Part shown: one piece after another, positions 52,446 through 60,874 of the stretch
Layout: every line of letters starts with the position of its first letter
Numbering within the stretch: position 1 is the first letter of the stretch
DNA from: Pseudomonadota bacterium
GTDB lineage: Bacteria; Pseudomonadota; Gammaproteobacteria; Pseudomonadales; Azotimanducaceae
Assembly (NCBI GenBank): GCA_027624035.1
Contig: JAQBUI010000010.1
Location: forward strand, 1-64,000
Direction: 5' to 3'
Length of the DNA: 64,000 bases
Notes under the pieces: model-generated
Told to the model about the DNA's origin: nothing
Seen by the model: the letters and a program-made list of their open reading frames with translations, nothing else
Database searches by the model: none
Translations under genes and position numbers: made by a program

Positions 52446-54214
52446 GGTGGCACACAACCCTTGAGCGAGTCGACATTGAACACCCGGTACTTTTGAGATG
52501 TAAAGGCGGTTTCACAGGAATCAAACCCCATCGTCGCACGGCGGTTGACCACCACCCAGTCCAGACGAGCCGATGCCGCCATCGACAGAAAGTCTGCCGG
52601 GTCGTGGGCGTCATAGAATCTGCTGTATTTTTGACCAATCCAGCTTCCCGGCACCGCTGCGAGCGAATCGCTATCGCCATCCACAAGGGACAGTCGCCGG
52701 TCATATTCCAGGAAATGATCTTCCGTAAACGGGAACCCGTTGCCAAAGAAAACGCCCCTGCCGGAGAGGATCGGCAGGGCATAGCGGATGTTGCCGAACG
52801 GCAGGATGAATACCTCGTCCGGGGCCGTGTGCTCGATCGCAAAGGCAATGAGTTCCCGGTCCAGCTGATCGATTCCACCCAGCCTGTTGGCCCGACTGTT
52901 GTACCCGACTGCCAGCCACGCGACCAGTGCTATCAGGGGCAGGACGGTCCAGACCGGAATCGATCCAAGGAGGCGGGCCGCTGCCAGCAGCCATGAGCGT
53001 GCCCGGGTCCACCGCTCCGTAGTCGTGCCGGGAAGTTTCCCGGACCACACAGCGTGGGGCCGGAACTTCCATGAAGGTACCGGCTCCAGCCTCGGCGCCG
53101 ATGTCCTCACCATCATCCGTGCAAGCGGCGACAACAACAGCACCAGCGTGAAGGCTGCCAGAAACCAGGGCCCAAAGGTCATGAATCGTGCGGGCCCGAG
53201 CGCCACCACCGCCTTGACGGGCATGATCTCGACGAACACATACTGCATCAGCAGCGCGCCGGCATACGCCAACAATGCCAGCAATGCGTTTATCCAGCAG
53301 GGGTTACGGGCCCGCCACAGACTGACGGTCAACGCCATGAGCCCCACCATCACCGAACCGAACGACACCCACCAGGGGTAGCTTGTCAGGGTACCGAACG
53401 CGGCGGGCAGGTAGTGGGATGGATGACCCTCGACCACATAGATCCGCACGAATTCGGCGCTGCTGACCGGCTCCGCGGGACTGAACACCAGGGCGACCAG
53501 CGCCGCTGCAGCAAGTGACGGGGCGAGGCCGGACAGAACCAGCCTGATATTGGGCCGCGGCGCCAAGCCCCTTACTAACAGCACAATGGCTGCTGCGCTC
53601 GTCAACAACCCCATGGCGGGATGAAAAACCGTGCCTGTGAACACCAGCATGCCGCCCACGGCGGCGAAGCGGTGCAGCAGGCAGAAACCTGCCAGGGTCA
53701 GCAACATACCCAGATTATGGGGCGTTGGATCAAAACCAAGCGGCCGCCACCACGCGACGCTCAGCCAGGCGCCGGCATCGCCCTGCATCAGCACCATGGC
53801 AGCCAGCGCCAGCAGGCAACCGGGCAGCGCCAGCAGCGGGGCGTCCGGCAGATGCACGCGGGTCACCCGCACCAGGAACAGGACCGCCACCATGGGCATC
53901 AGCACCAGCATCAGTGACTTCATGATGGTCAGGCCGCCACCGAGGTCCGTCCCTGACCACAATGTCAGTTGGGCAATCAGATAGATGTAGGGCAGCCGAG
54001 GATTCGGGGTCACGCTGGTGCTCGCCAGGAAATCGTTGGCCAGGCAATCCGGGGCCAGCAGCCGACAGACCGCGGGCAGGTTGTCCACTGCCGGCCAGGT
54101 GAGCGCTGGCGTCAGGGCGTGCTGCGCCAGTACATACAGGGATGCCGACACGGCCACCAGAGGCAGCGCCCGGTTCAACGCGGCTGACTCTGTACCGGAC
54201 AGTGCAACGTTCAC
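52442..54214 (-). CDS. Large polytopic membrane protein with C-terminal soluble domain
   Basis: A 590-residue protein starting at the GTG that overlaps the GT2 stop (GTGA). About ten membrane helices form the first ~370 residues, with WWRPLGFDPTPHNLGMLLTLAG and GTVFHPAMGLL between them. The soluble C-terminal part (DEVFILPFGNIRYALPILSGRG, DWVVVNRRATMGFDSCETAF) resembles the tail of polymerase- or glycosyltransferase-like membrane proteins; no firm family was assigned. Residues 380-408 (KFRPHAVWSGKLPGTTTERW...) are encoded by an inserted 86-bp repeat that keeps the frame. Confidence 0.8.
   Translation of the reverse strand: MNVALSGTESAALNRALPLVAVSASLYVLAQHALTPALTWPAVDNLPAVCRLLAPDCLANDFLASTSVTPNPRLPYIYLIAQLTLWSGTDLGGGLTIMKSLMLVLMPMVAVLFLVRVTRVHLPDAPLLALPGCLLALAAMVLMQGDAGAWLSVAWWRPLGFDPTPHNLGMLLTLAGFCLLHRFAAVGGMLVFTGTVFHPAMGLLTSAAAIVLLVRGLAPRPNIRLVLSGLAPSLAAAALVALVFSPAEPVSSAEFVRIYVVEGHPSHYLPAAFGTLTSYPWWVSFGSVMVGLMALTVSLWRARNPCWINALLALLAYAGALLMQYVFVEIMPVKAVVALGPARFMTFGPWFLAAFTLVLLLSPLARMMVRTSAPRLEPVPSWKFRPHAVWSGKLPGTTTERWTRARSWLLAAARLLGSIPVWTVLPLIALVAWLAVGYNSRANRLGGIDQLDRELIAFAIEHTAPDEVFILPFGNIRYALPILSGRGVFFGNGFPFTEDHFLEYDRRLSLVDGDSDSLAAVPGSWIGQKYSRFYDAHDPADFLSMAASARLDWVVVNRRATMGFDSCETAFTSQKYRVFNVDSLKGCVPP
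52990..53077 (-). repeat. 86-bp dispersed repeat inside a coding gene
   Basis: The sequence from GAGCGTGCCCGGGTCC through CGTAGTCGTGCCGGG, AAGTTTCCCGGAC and the tail GGCCGGAACTTCCATGAA matches the intergenic copies. It lies within the membrane-protein gene and adds about 29 codons without a stop or frameshift, in the loop before the last membrane segment. Confidence 0.85.
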
Positions 54215-54903
54215 AGCCGCTGCCGAAGCCGGAAGCTGAAGCTCACAGTCCGGCTGATGAACCGCCATTTTCCGCGCCAGTCAACATTCCAGTGAGACTC
54301 GCCGTGGGCCCGGTCCGCGAACAATACCGGGAAGCGATGCACCGCGAGACCAGACCGCTTTGCCAGGCAGTAGAAAAAGAGATCAAGCGAAAAGTCATCG
54401 GGTGGATCTTCGAGGGACTCATAAAAACGTCGGGGAAAGAGGTTTGGCTGGGCATTGATGTCCCATAGTGGCGTCAGCAACAGGATCGTCTCGAACAGAC
54501 TCATTCCGACGGTGAACACCACATCTCCAGGCGGCCGACCGTATCGACGCCCCTTCACAAAGATGTTTTCGCCGTGAGTTTCAAACAGATGGCATCCTGT
54601 AATGACATCAGCAGGGTCGGTCTGCAGATCAGCATGGGTCCAGCCCAGAATCTCTCCCCTCGCCGCCCCGAGGCCAGCTTTGATGCCGTGGCCATAGCCG
54701 CGGTTCTCCACCACCCGGACCAAGCGACAGCCGGGATGCTCGGGCAGCAGACGATCGAGCACCGCGCTCGTGTCATCGGTGGAGCCGTTGTCCACGATGA
54801 TGACCTCTGCGTCCATGGCACCGGTTACCTCATCACATCGGGCCAGCAGCCCCGGCAGACTGGCGGCCTCGTTGTAGCAGGGAATGACCAGCGATAACCT
54901 CAC
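54211..54903 (-). CDS. GT2-family glycosyltransferase
   Basis: A 230-residue cytoplasmic or peripheral glycosyltransferase with the GT-A fold. MRLSLVIPCYNEAASLPGLL opens the domain, EVIIVDNGSTDDTSAV is the nucleotide-binding Asp, ENRGYGHGIKAGLGAARGEI follows, and WTHADLQTDP holds the DxD-like metal site. It probably moves a sugar to a lipid carrier such as polyprenyl phosphate, in line with the GtrA-like neighbour. The GTG start overlaps the GtrA stop (GTGA). Confidence 0.93.
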   Translation of the reverse strand: MRLSLVIPCYNEAASLPGLLARCDEVTGAMDAEVIIVDNGSTDDTSAVLDRLLPEHPGCRLVRVVENRGYGHGIKAGLGAARGEILGWTHADLQTDPADVITGCHLFETHGENIFVKGRRYGRPPGDVVFTVGMSLFETILLLTPLWDINAQPNLFPRRFYESLEDPPDDFSLDLFFYCLAKRSGLAVHRFPVLFADRAHGESHWNVDWRGKWRFISRTVSFSFRLRQRL

Positions 54904-55451
54904 GCAGCCTCCCGGAATACGAACCATTTCATGCCCGCAAAATTCAGCGTGGCGGACACCCCAGTGGCCGCAATGAAGGCCGCGGCGACCGCCACGTCCT
55001 GGCCGATGCTGGCCAGCACAACAAGGCCCACGCCATTGATGAGGACATTGACCGCCAGCGTACCGGCATACAGCGCAATGAACCTGACGGCACTACCCCG
55101 GGCATGCTGCCGGCCTCCAAAGGTCCAGAATCGATTGACGAAATACGCAAACACTGTGCCGGCGACAAAACCTGCCCCTTTGGCAAGGTCCACATCCGCA
55201 GCCAGCCCGATGACCAGACCACGGTAGATCATGAAGTCCACGATGACCGTCAGCGTGCCCACAATGAGAAAGATGCCCAGCTCTTTTTTCGGCAGCCTTG
55301 AGCGTGCTCGTATCAGGGGGGCCGCTGCCTGCGGCCAGAAGTTGCGTGACAGCCTTGAGCGTGCCCGCATCATGACACGCCATAGTCGTGCTGGCAGGCC
55401 TCCCGGACCGCGCGCCATGGAACAGAACTGATATGACAGCCTTCGTATCAT
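54900..55451 (-). CDS. GtrA-like membrane protein with repeat-encoded N-terminal insert
   Basis: A 183-residue protein. From residue 54 on (PKKELGIFLIVGTLTVIVDFMIY...) it is a four-helix GtrA-type protein, a family thought to flip polyprenyl-phosphate-linked sugars. The start ATG at 55451 overlaps the upstream stop (ATGA). Residues 6-53 (SYQFCSMARGPGGLPARLWR...LIRARSRL) are encoded by 144 bases of the 86-bp repeat family. Removing them gives MIRRLPKKELG..., a normal length and N-terminus for the family. Confidence 0.87.
   Translation of the reverse strand: MIRRLSYQFCSMARGPGGLPARLWRVMMRARSRLSRNFWPQAAAPLIRARSRLPKKELGIFLIVGTLTVIVDFMIYRGLVIGLAADVDLAKGAGFVAGTVFAYFVNRFWTFGGRQHARGSAVRFIALYAGTLAVNVLINGVGLVVLASIGQDVAVAAAFIAATGVSATLNFAGMKWFVFREAA
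55295..55438 (-). repeat. One full and one truncated 86-bp-family repeat inside the gtrA-like gene
   Basis: GCCTTGAGCGTG starts at 55295 and 55352. The first copy is cut to about 57 bases, and the second is complete (87 bases to 55438). Both are within codons 6-53 of the GtrA-like gene and total 144 bases, a multiple of three. Confidence 0.87.
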
Positions 55452-57118
55452 CGCGCTTTCGCCGGCAACCCGGGAACCATCGCCACGTATCTGTGTTCAA
55501 GGTCAGCCAGTCCCGCTACAGCCAGCCGCACGTCCTGATCCAGACGATAGGGATGGCCGGCCCACTTATGAAAGCAGGACTGCCAGTATTCGAAGGTTCG
55601 CAGTTCGTCCGGCGTACCCCAGCAGAGATAGTGTTCCACCTCGAACAGGCGGCAGCGCAAGCCGAGTGCGATCGCATCATTGATGCTGCTGTCGAGATAG
55701 AACTCACCATTGACCCTGCCATTGCGTTGCATCAGCCGGTTCACACAACGACGCAAATCCTCGCCCCTGCGAAACGTAAACGTGCCTATGATCACCGGGT
55801 CTGACTCCGGTTCCGACAGGGGCTGCTTCACCGACACACTACGCACAACATCCCCGTTCACCACATCAATCCAGCCGTAGGACTCCGGTTTCCTTGCTGC
55901 CGCCCCATGGCCCCGCACGCCCCAGACGATCACATCCACGTCCTCATCGGACATGAGTGCCGCGAGCGCCTCCCGGTCATACAGCGCGCCGTTGTCACAG
56001 GCGCCGACGGTCACCGGACCCTCGACCCGCGAGCCCCCTGACATCAGTGCGTCCAGACCCAGCAGCGCCGTACAGGCCTGCCCCTCGGTGAGCTCGTCGA
56101 TCCTTTCAACCAGCGCGCCCGGGTATCGGCTTGCCAGGATCCGGGCCACCGATTCGACACCTGGCATGTCCCTGCGTACCACAAATACCTGGTGGTCAGC
56201 CGCGGGAAGGTCTGCAACCGCCTGCAGAATCATCGGTTCACCGGACACGGGAATCGCTGGCTTGGCCTCGGCATACCCCTCGTCCACGAACCGCTGGCCC
56301 AGACCCGCCATGGGCACGATCACGGCACCGGACGAAGGCGGCAGACGGTCCGGCGCCATGAACTTTCGAAACACGTCGGACCAGCCCCGGTATTCAGCAA
56401 GGTCCTGGGGCGTACCCCACTGCATGAAGTGCTGCAGTGGATAAACCGCAACGGGCATTTCATCGGTGAGCAGCGGCTTGTAGGCGAGGCTGACGTAGTA
56501 CTCCCCGTTCACGTCCCGGCCTTCATCGATCATTCGATCGAACGCCTGCGCCATGACGCGGCCGTTCGCAAAGTAGTAGGTCCCGCTGGAAGCATACTCC
56601 GACAGGCGGTCATGGGTGAACGGCTGTTTCTCCTGGATATCCGACACCCAGCCGTCGGACTCGCGCAGGTAGGCATAGTTTGTGGTCCCGAGCGAATGAG
56701 GATGGAAACCCCTGTAGGCCGGGATGGCGCCCATACACCCACACTCAGCCACAAACGAAACAAAGTGATGCCAGTCCCAGAAGCAGGTGAAGTCGCAGTA
56801 ATTCACCACCACCGGGCGGTCCTGATCGATCTGACCCATTACCTGTTGTACCGCATGCACCGGCCCCAGCTTGTGCGGCGCAATGCCCACCACCTTGCCC
56901 GTGGGGCAGTATTGGCCCAGAACATCCGCCATTTGGTATTCCGGCGCCGCAAGATGATCGGCATTGCAGATGAACGTGAAGTCGGTCTCACCGGGAAACA
57001 GATCAATCACATGGGCGATGATGGGCTTGCCGTCCACTTCGATGAGCGGCTTGGGGACATCGTACCCGGCGCGGCGAAACCGCTCACCGAAGCCGGACAT
57101 GGGGATCACAATCTGCAC
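55448..57118 (-). CDS. Tandem sugar-phosphate nucleotidyltransferase
   Basis: A 556-residue cytoplasmic protein with two nucleotidyltransferase domains. Domain 1 (residues 1-260) opens with MQIVIPMSGFGERFRRAGYDVPKPLIEV, and domain 2 (about 268-540) with AVIVPMAGLGQRFVDEGYAEAKPAIPV. Both keep the GxGxRF signature and the following Lys-Pro. Each probably couples NTP to a sugar or polyol phosphate. Domain 2 ends with LCWGTPDEL and domain 1 with MQWGTPQDL, showing an internal duplication. The GTG start at 57118 opens the glycan operon. Confidence 0.88.
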   Translation of the reverse strand: MQIVIPMSGFGERFRRAGYDVPKPLIEVDGKPIIAHVIDLFPGETDFTFICNADHLAAPEYQMADVLGQYCPTGKVVGIAPHKLGPVHAVQQVMGQIDQDRPVVVNYCDFTCFWDWHHFVSFVAECGCMGAIPAYRGFHPHSLGTTNYAYLRESDGWVSDIQEKQPFTHDRLSEYASSGTYYFANGRVMAQAFDRMIDEGRDVNGEYYVSLAYKPLLTDEMPVAVYPLQHFMQWGTPQDLAEYRGWSDVFRKFMAPDRLPPSSGAVIVPMAGLGQRFVDEGYAEAKPAIPVSGEPMILQAVADLPAADHQVFVVRRDMPGVESVARILASRYPGALVERIDELTEGQACTALLGLDALMSGGSRVEGPVTVGACDNGALYDREALAALMSDEDVDVIVWGVRGHGAAARKPESYGWIDVVNGDVVRSVSVKQPLSEPESDPVIIGTFTFRRGEDLRRCVNRLMQRNGRVNGEFYLDSSINDAIALGLRCRLFEVEHYLCWGTPDELRTFEYWQSCFHKWAGHPYRLDQDVRLAVAGLADLEHRYVAMVPGLPAKAR

Positions 57119-57377
57119 AATTTCTGCCGTTGTCTGAATCTGGTGACACGAGTCTAAACGATAATGGCTGCACTGGCGTCCGAACGGGCCGACCAGTGGA
57201 CTTCATCAGATGCATGGCACCCGGCCGGCGTTTTCATGAAATTCCCGGTCTACACTTTGCACTCCTCCGGTACAACAAACGGCGTACCTGACACGGGCCG
57301 CTGCTGGCATTCAGGGCTCGGATTGGCGCCGGAGCATATAACTAATAGAATCGGCGTCCTACGGGAGGGAGTACAAC
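57119..57377. other. Divergent intergenic region
   Basis: This 259-base region lies between the divergent glycan operon and the acyl-CoA dehydrogenase gene and must hold both promoters. A degenerate piece resembling the 86-bp family (GGCGTACCTGACACGGGCC then CAGGGCTC) occurs near 57283-57325. No clear -35/-10 pair was recognised. Confidence 0.4.
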
Positions 57378-58556
57378 ATGGCGGATCTGCAGGCATTCAA
57401 ACGGGACACGCGGGCATGGCTCGAGGAACACTGTCCACCGGGTGCCAGAGGCCCCGGGCAGGTTCATACCGGCAGCCGCAAGATCCCACTGTCCCATCCC
57501 GACCTGCAGGTCTGGCTCGACCGCATGGCGGAGAAAGGGTGGACCACCCCCACCTGGGCACCCGAATATGGCGGTGCCGGCCTGTCCCCCGTTGAATACG
57601 TGGCGCTGCTGGAAGAAATGAAGGCGATTGGCGCACGCCCGCCGCTTATCAATCGAGGCACGCAGATGGTGGGCCCGACGATTCTTGAATTCGGCAACGA
57701 GGAACAGAAGCGCCGCATACTGCCCATGATCGCCCGTGGCGAGGGGGCCTGGTGCCAGGGATACAGTGAACCCGGCGCAGGTTCTGACCTTGCAAGCCTG
57801 CGCACCACGGCCGTGGAAGATGGTGACCGATATCTCATCAACGGCCAGAAGATCTGGACCTCGGACGGGCACACCTCGGAATGGATGTTCATCCTGGTCC
57901 GCACCGACCCGGACGCACCGAAACACGATGGCATCAGCTTCTTCATTCTCAGTATGGACCAGCCCGGCGTCGATCCACGGCCCATTCAACTGATCAATGG
58001 CGGCTCACACTTCTGCGAGACGTTCTTTGACAACGCGGTCGCAGACAAGCGGGACCTGATCGGCGAACTGAACAAGGGCTGGACGGTCGGCAAACGATTG
58101 CTGCAGCACGAGCGGTCCGGCATGGAGATGCTGGTCTCCGGTGGCACAGGAAAGCGTCAGACTGGCGTGGTTGATGTGGCACGGGCTTACTGCGGGGATG
58201 ATGCCGGAGGCATCAACAGCCTCTGGCGAGACCAGGTCGCCAGCTATGAAATGAACGCCCATGCGCTGAAGCTCACCCAGAGACGGGTCGTGGAGGAGTC
58301 CACGGATGGTCAGACGCCCGGGCCCGCCACTTCCATCATGAAGGTGGTGAGCACCGACCTTGAGAAGATACAGACCGAGCTGATTGCCTCACTGCGCGGC
58401 AGCAACGGCTACGGCTGGGAAGGCGACGGATTCACCCAGGGGGAACTCGACAGCACCCGGCGCTTCCTGTCAGCCCGGGCGGCATCAATCTACAGCGGCA
58501 GCAACGAGATTCAGCGTAACATTATCGCCAAGCGGGTACTGGGGCTTCCGGACTAG
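57378..58556 (+). CDS. Acyl-CoA dehydrogenase family protein
   Basis: A 392-residue flavoprotein. WCQGYSEPGAGSDLASLRTTA and YLINGQKIWTSDGHTSEWMFILVRT are the FAD-binding signatures. The C-terminal helical domain ends with SARAASIYSGSNEIQRNIIAKRVLGLP, the usual ACAD terminus. AGGGAG precedes the ATG. It oxidises an acyl-CoA thioester to the enoyl form and passes electrons to ETF. An enoyl-CoA hydratase gene, the next step in beta-oxidation, is at 60875 but not in the same operon. Confidence 0.94.
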   Translation: MADLQAFKRDTRAWLEEHCPPGARGPGQVHTGSRKIPLSHPDLQVWLDRMAEKGWTTPTWAPEYGGAGLSPVEYVALLEEMKAIGARPPLINRGTQMVGPTILEFGNEEQKRRILPMIARGEGAWCQGYSEPGAGSDLASLRTTAVEDGDRYLINGQKIWTSDGHTSEWMFILVRTDPDAPKHDGISFFILSMDQPGVDPRPIQLINGGSHFCETFFDNAVADKRDLIGELNKGWTVGKRLLQHERSGMEMLVSGGTGKRQTGVVDVARAYCGDDAGGINSLWRDQVASYEMNAHALKLTQRRVVEESTDGQTPGPATSIMKVVSTDLEKIQTELIASLRGSNGYGWEGDGFTQGELDSTRRFLSARAASIYSGSNEIQRNIIAKRVLGLPD

Positions 58557-58613
58557 CCCGAACCATAGGTCATGACATCAGGGTGTTTGCGAGTCCGGAC
58601 CACTGTGATTTGC

Positions 58614-59588
58614 TCAATGGTCCACGCACCGATTCACCTCTACCGTGGCGTGAACGATGTTGATCGAGGGTGACATCTTCTGCCGGTAAGCATCCGGGGA
58701 CAGCGGATACTCGCTGACGATGGCGACATCGGCAGCATAGATGCCGTGCCCGATACGCCAGACATGCAGGTCCTCCGCCACCCGGTCGGTGCTGTCTGCT
58801 TCGATGGCGTCCCTGATCGAGGCAAGCTCGTCCACACTCACCTGGGTATCCAGCAATACCCGGGCCGAATCCCTGATCAGCGTAAACGACCACCTCGAAA
58901 CCAGCACGGCACCGACGATACCCATGGCGGGGTCCAGCCATGCCGCGCCCAGAAACTTGCCCGCCAGCAGGGCAACAATGGCCAGCAAAGACGTGAGTGC
59001 ATCGGCCAGCACATGCAGGTAGGCGCCCCTCAGGTTGTGATCATGGCCGTGATCGTGATGGTCGTGATGGTCGTGATGGTCGTGATGGTCGTGATGGTCG
59101 TCAACATGCTGATGGCCATGGGACTCGTGGGGCGTCGATGCCAGTACCCAGGCACTGACCGCATTGACCACAAGACCCAGCACCGCCACGATCAATGCCT
59201 GGTCAAACGCAATCGCCATCGGGCTGATCAGGCGCCCTACACTTTCGGTCGCCATCATCACGGCGAACCCGAGCAGCAACACGGCGCTGCCGAAACCCGC
59301 CAGGCTATTGATCTTGCCGACCCCAAAGGCAAAGCGCTCGTCTGCGGCAAGGCGCCGGGACAGTACATAGGCCAGCACCGCAATCCCCAGCGCGGTGGCA
59401 TGGGACGCCATATGCAGGCCGTCAGCCAGCAGTGCCATTGACCCGGAAATCAGCCCGGTTGTGATTTCAACCACCATCATGATGGCGGTCAGAATCACGA
59501 TCAGCAACGTTCGATTCTCTCCGGCCCGTTTCCTGTCCTGATCGAATACGTGGTTGTGAGTCCACTCGCTCAGTTGATCTGTATGCAC
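58614..59588 (-). CDS. Cation diffusion facilitator, DmeF-like
   Basis: A ~324-residue inner-membrane exporter for divalent metals, probably Co(II)/Ni(II). The N-terminal EWTHNHVFDQDRKRAGENRT with MMVVEITTGLISGSMALLADGLHMASHATAL is typical of DmeF. The conserved HxxxD metal pairs sit in ADGLHMASHA and GAYLHVLADALTSL. A cytoplasmic His-rich loop (HHDHHDHHDHHDHHDHGHDHN) lies between, encoded by a 9-bp DNA repeat. The GTG at 59588 follows GAGGGAA; the frame is open to 59615. Confidence 0.9.
   Translation of the reverse strand: MHTDQLSEWTHNHVFDQDRKRAGENRTLLIVILTAIMMVVEITTGLISGSMALLADGLHMASHATALGIAVLAYVLSRRLAADERFAFGVGKINSLAGFGSAVLLLGFAVMMATESVGRLISPMAIAFDQALIVAVLGLVVNAVSAWVLASTPHESHGHQHVDDHHDHHDHHDHHDHHDHGHDHNLRGAYLHVLADALTSLLAIVALLAGKFLGAAWLDPAMGIVGAVLVSRWSFTLIRDSARVLLDTQVSVDELASIRDAIEADSTDRVAEDLHVWRIGHGIYAADVAIVSEYPLSPDAYRQKMSPSINIVHATVEVNRCVDH
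59054..59103 (+). repeat. 9-bp coding microsatellite in the metal exporter gene
   Basis: GTCGTGATG is repeated about five times in tandem; on the coding strand it encodes His-His-Asp units. Length variation would change the metal-binding loop by three residues per unit without a frameshift. Confidence 0.85.
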
Positions 59589-59761
59589 CGGGACAGTTCC
59601 CTCGTTGATTCGCAACGATTCTGAATAAACACACGCCGCCGGTCAATCAAACGATTGTGTCGGTATCCGGAACCGGCGCCGCGTCTTGATGGACCGGGAC
59701 GGGGGCGGATAGCGTATAATCACCCCGCGAACCCTGCAATCACCCATCCGAACTGTCCCTG

Positions 59762-60831
59762 ATGACCATCCAACCAATCCGCTGGCACTATTGCGCCACC
59801 GTTATGCTGACTGTGTCCCTGCTGGCAATCACGCCGCCACTCCAGGCGGCCCGGGATCAGACACAGGACTGGACCCTTAACCTGTACTTCGAGAACGATC
59901 TTTTTTCGGAGACCGATCAGGACTACACCAGCGGCATTCGTGCCTCCTGGGTTTCACCGGATATCGCCGACTACCTGGATGACCCGGCGCTCCCGAAGTG
60001 GATCGAATCGGTCAACAAACGGCTGGTGTTCTTCCATCAGCGCAAGGAGGGCTTGCAGCGCAACCTCACGTTCTCACTTGGACAGACGATCTACACGCCC
60101 AGGGACATGACCCGCACCGACCTCATTGCCGACGATCGTCCTTATGCCGCGTGGTTGTTCGCCAGCCTCGGCTATCAGACTCGAAACGATGATCAGCTCG
60201 ATCCCCTGGAAGCCCGCTTCGGCGTGGTCGGTCCGGCGGCACGGGGCAAGCAGGCCCAGGACTTCATCCACGATATACGGGGTTTTGAGAAATTCCAGGG
60301 CTGGGATCACCAGCTTCGCAATGAACCCGGGCCATCTTTATCTGGGAACACAAGCGCAAACGAACCCACCTGTACAACCCGAACTCCCGCTTTGGGTTCG
60401 ACGCGATCGGCCACGCGGGCCTGGCCCTCGGGAACGTACGGACCTATCTGAACGCTGGCGCGGAACTCCGGCTGGGCTGGTCCATACCGAGCGACTTTGG
60501 CACCTCCGCGCTCCGACCCGGGGGCGATAACAGTACGCCCGCGGCGATCTGGGATCCGCGGGCCCACACGGGCCGAAGATGGGGTGCACATGGGTTCATC
60601 GCCTTCGATGTGCGGCTGATCGGACGAGACATCTTCCTGGATGGAAACACCATCCGGGACAGCCACAGCGTGGCCAAAAAGCCCGTCATCGCGGATGCCG
60701 CCGTGGGCTTCAGCTTCATCTATGGCGGCGCCAAGTTCTCCTATGCACAGATCTTTCGTACCAGGGAGTTCGACCTTCAGGCGCACTCTCACTCCTACGG
60801 ATCATTGGCGTTCTCGTATACCTTTCGCTAG
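59762..60831 (+). pseudogene. LpxR-like (DUF2219) outer-membrane lipid A deacylase, frameshifted
   Basis: A signal peptide and LYFENDLFSETDQDYTSGIRASW (the Asn-Asp and Thr-Gly signature of LpxR) are in the first frame. The frame holds to NEPG at 60331, after which sense continues one base out of phase: IFIWEHKRKRTHLYNPNSRFGFDAIGHAGLALGN and on to YGSLAFSYTFR and the stop at 60829-60831. One missing base in or just after the CCCGGG run (60326-60331) explains it. Read through, the protein has about 356 residues, a normal barrel length with an aromatic-rich end. It is either a decayed gene or a sequence error. LpxR removes the 3'-acyloxyacyl chain of lipid A. Confidence 0.85.
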
Positions 60832-60849
60832 GGAACCTCAGAGGTTCCC
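60831..60849. terminator. Perfect hairpin between convergent genes
   Basis: GGGAACCTC (60831-60839) and GAGGTTCCC (60841-60849) form a perfect 9-bp inverted repeat with a single central base, between the LpxR-like stop and the enoyl-CoA hydratase stop. Confidence 0.6.
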
Positions 60850-60874
60850 CGGCACTGGCACCAGAGCGGGCTGA

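Noticed and set aside
60320..60340. Programmed ribosomal frameshift in the LpxR-like gene
   Set aside because: There is no slippery heptamer or downstream pseudoknot that I can see, and outer-membrane deacylases are not known to use frameshifting.
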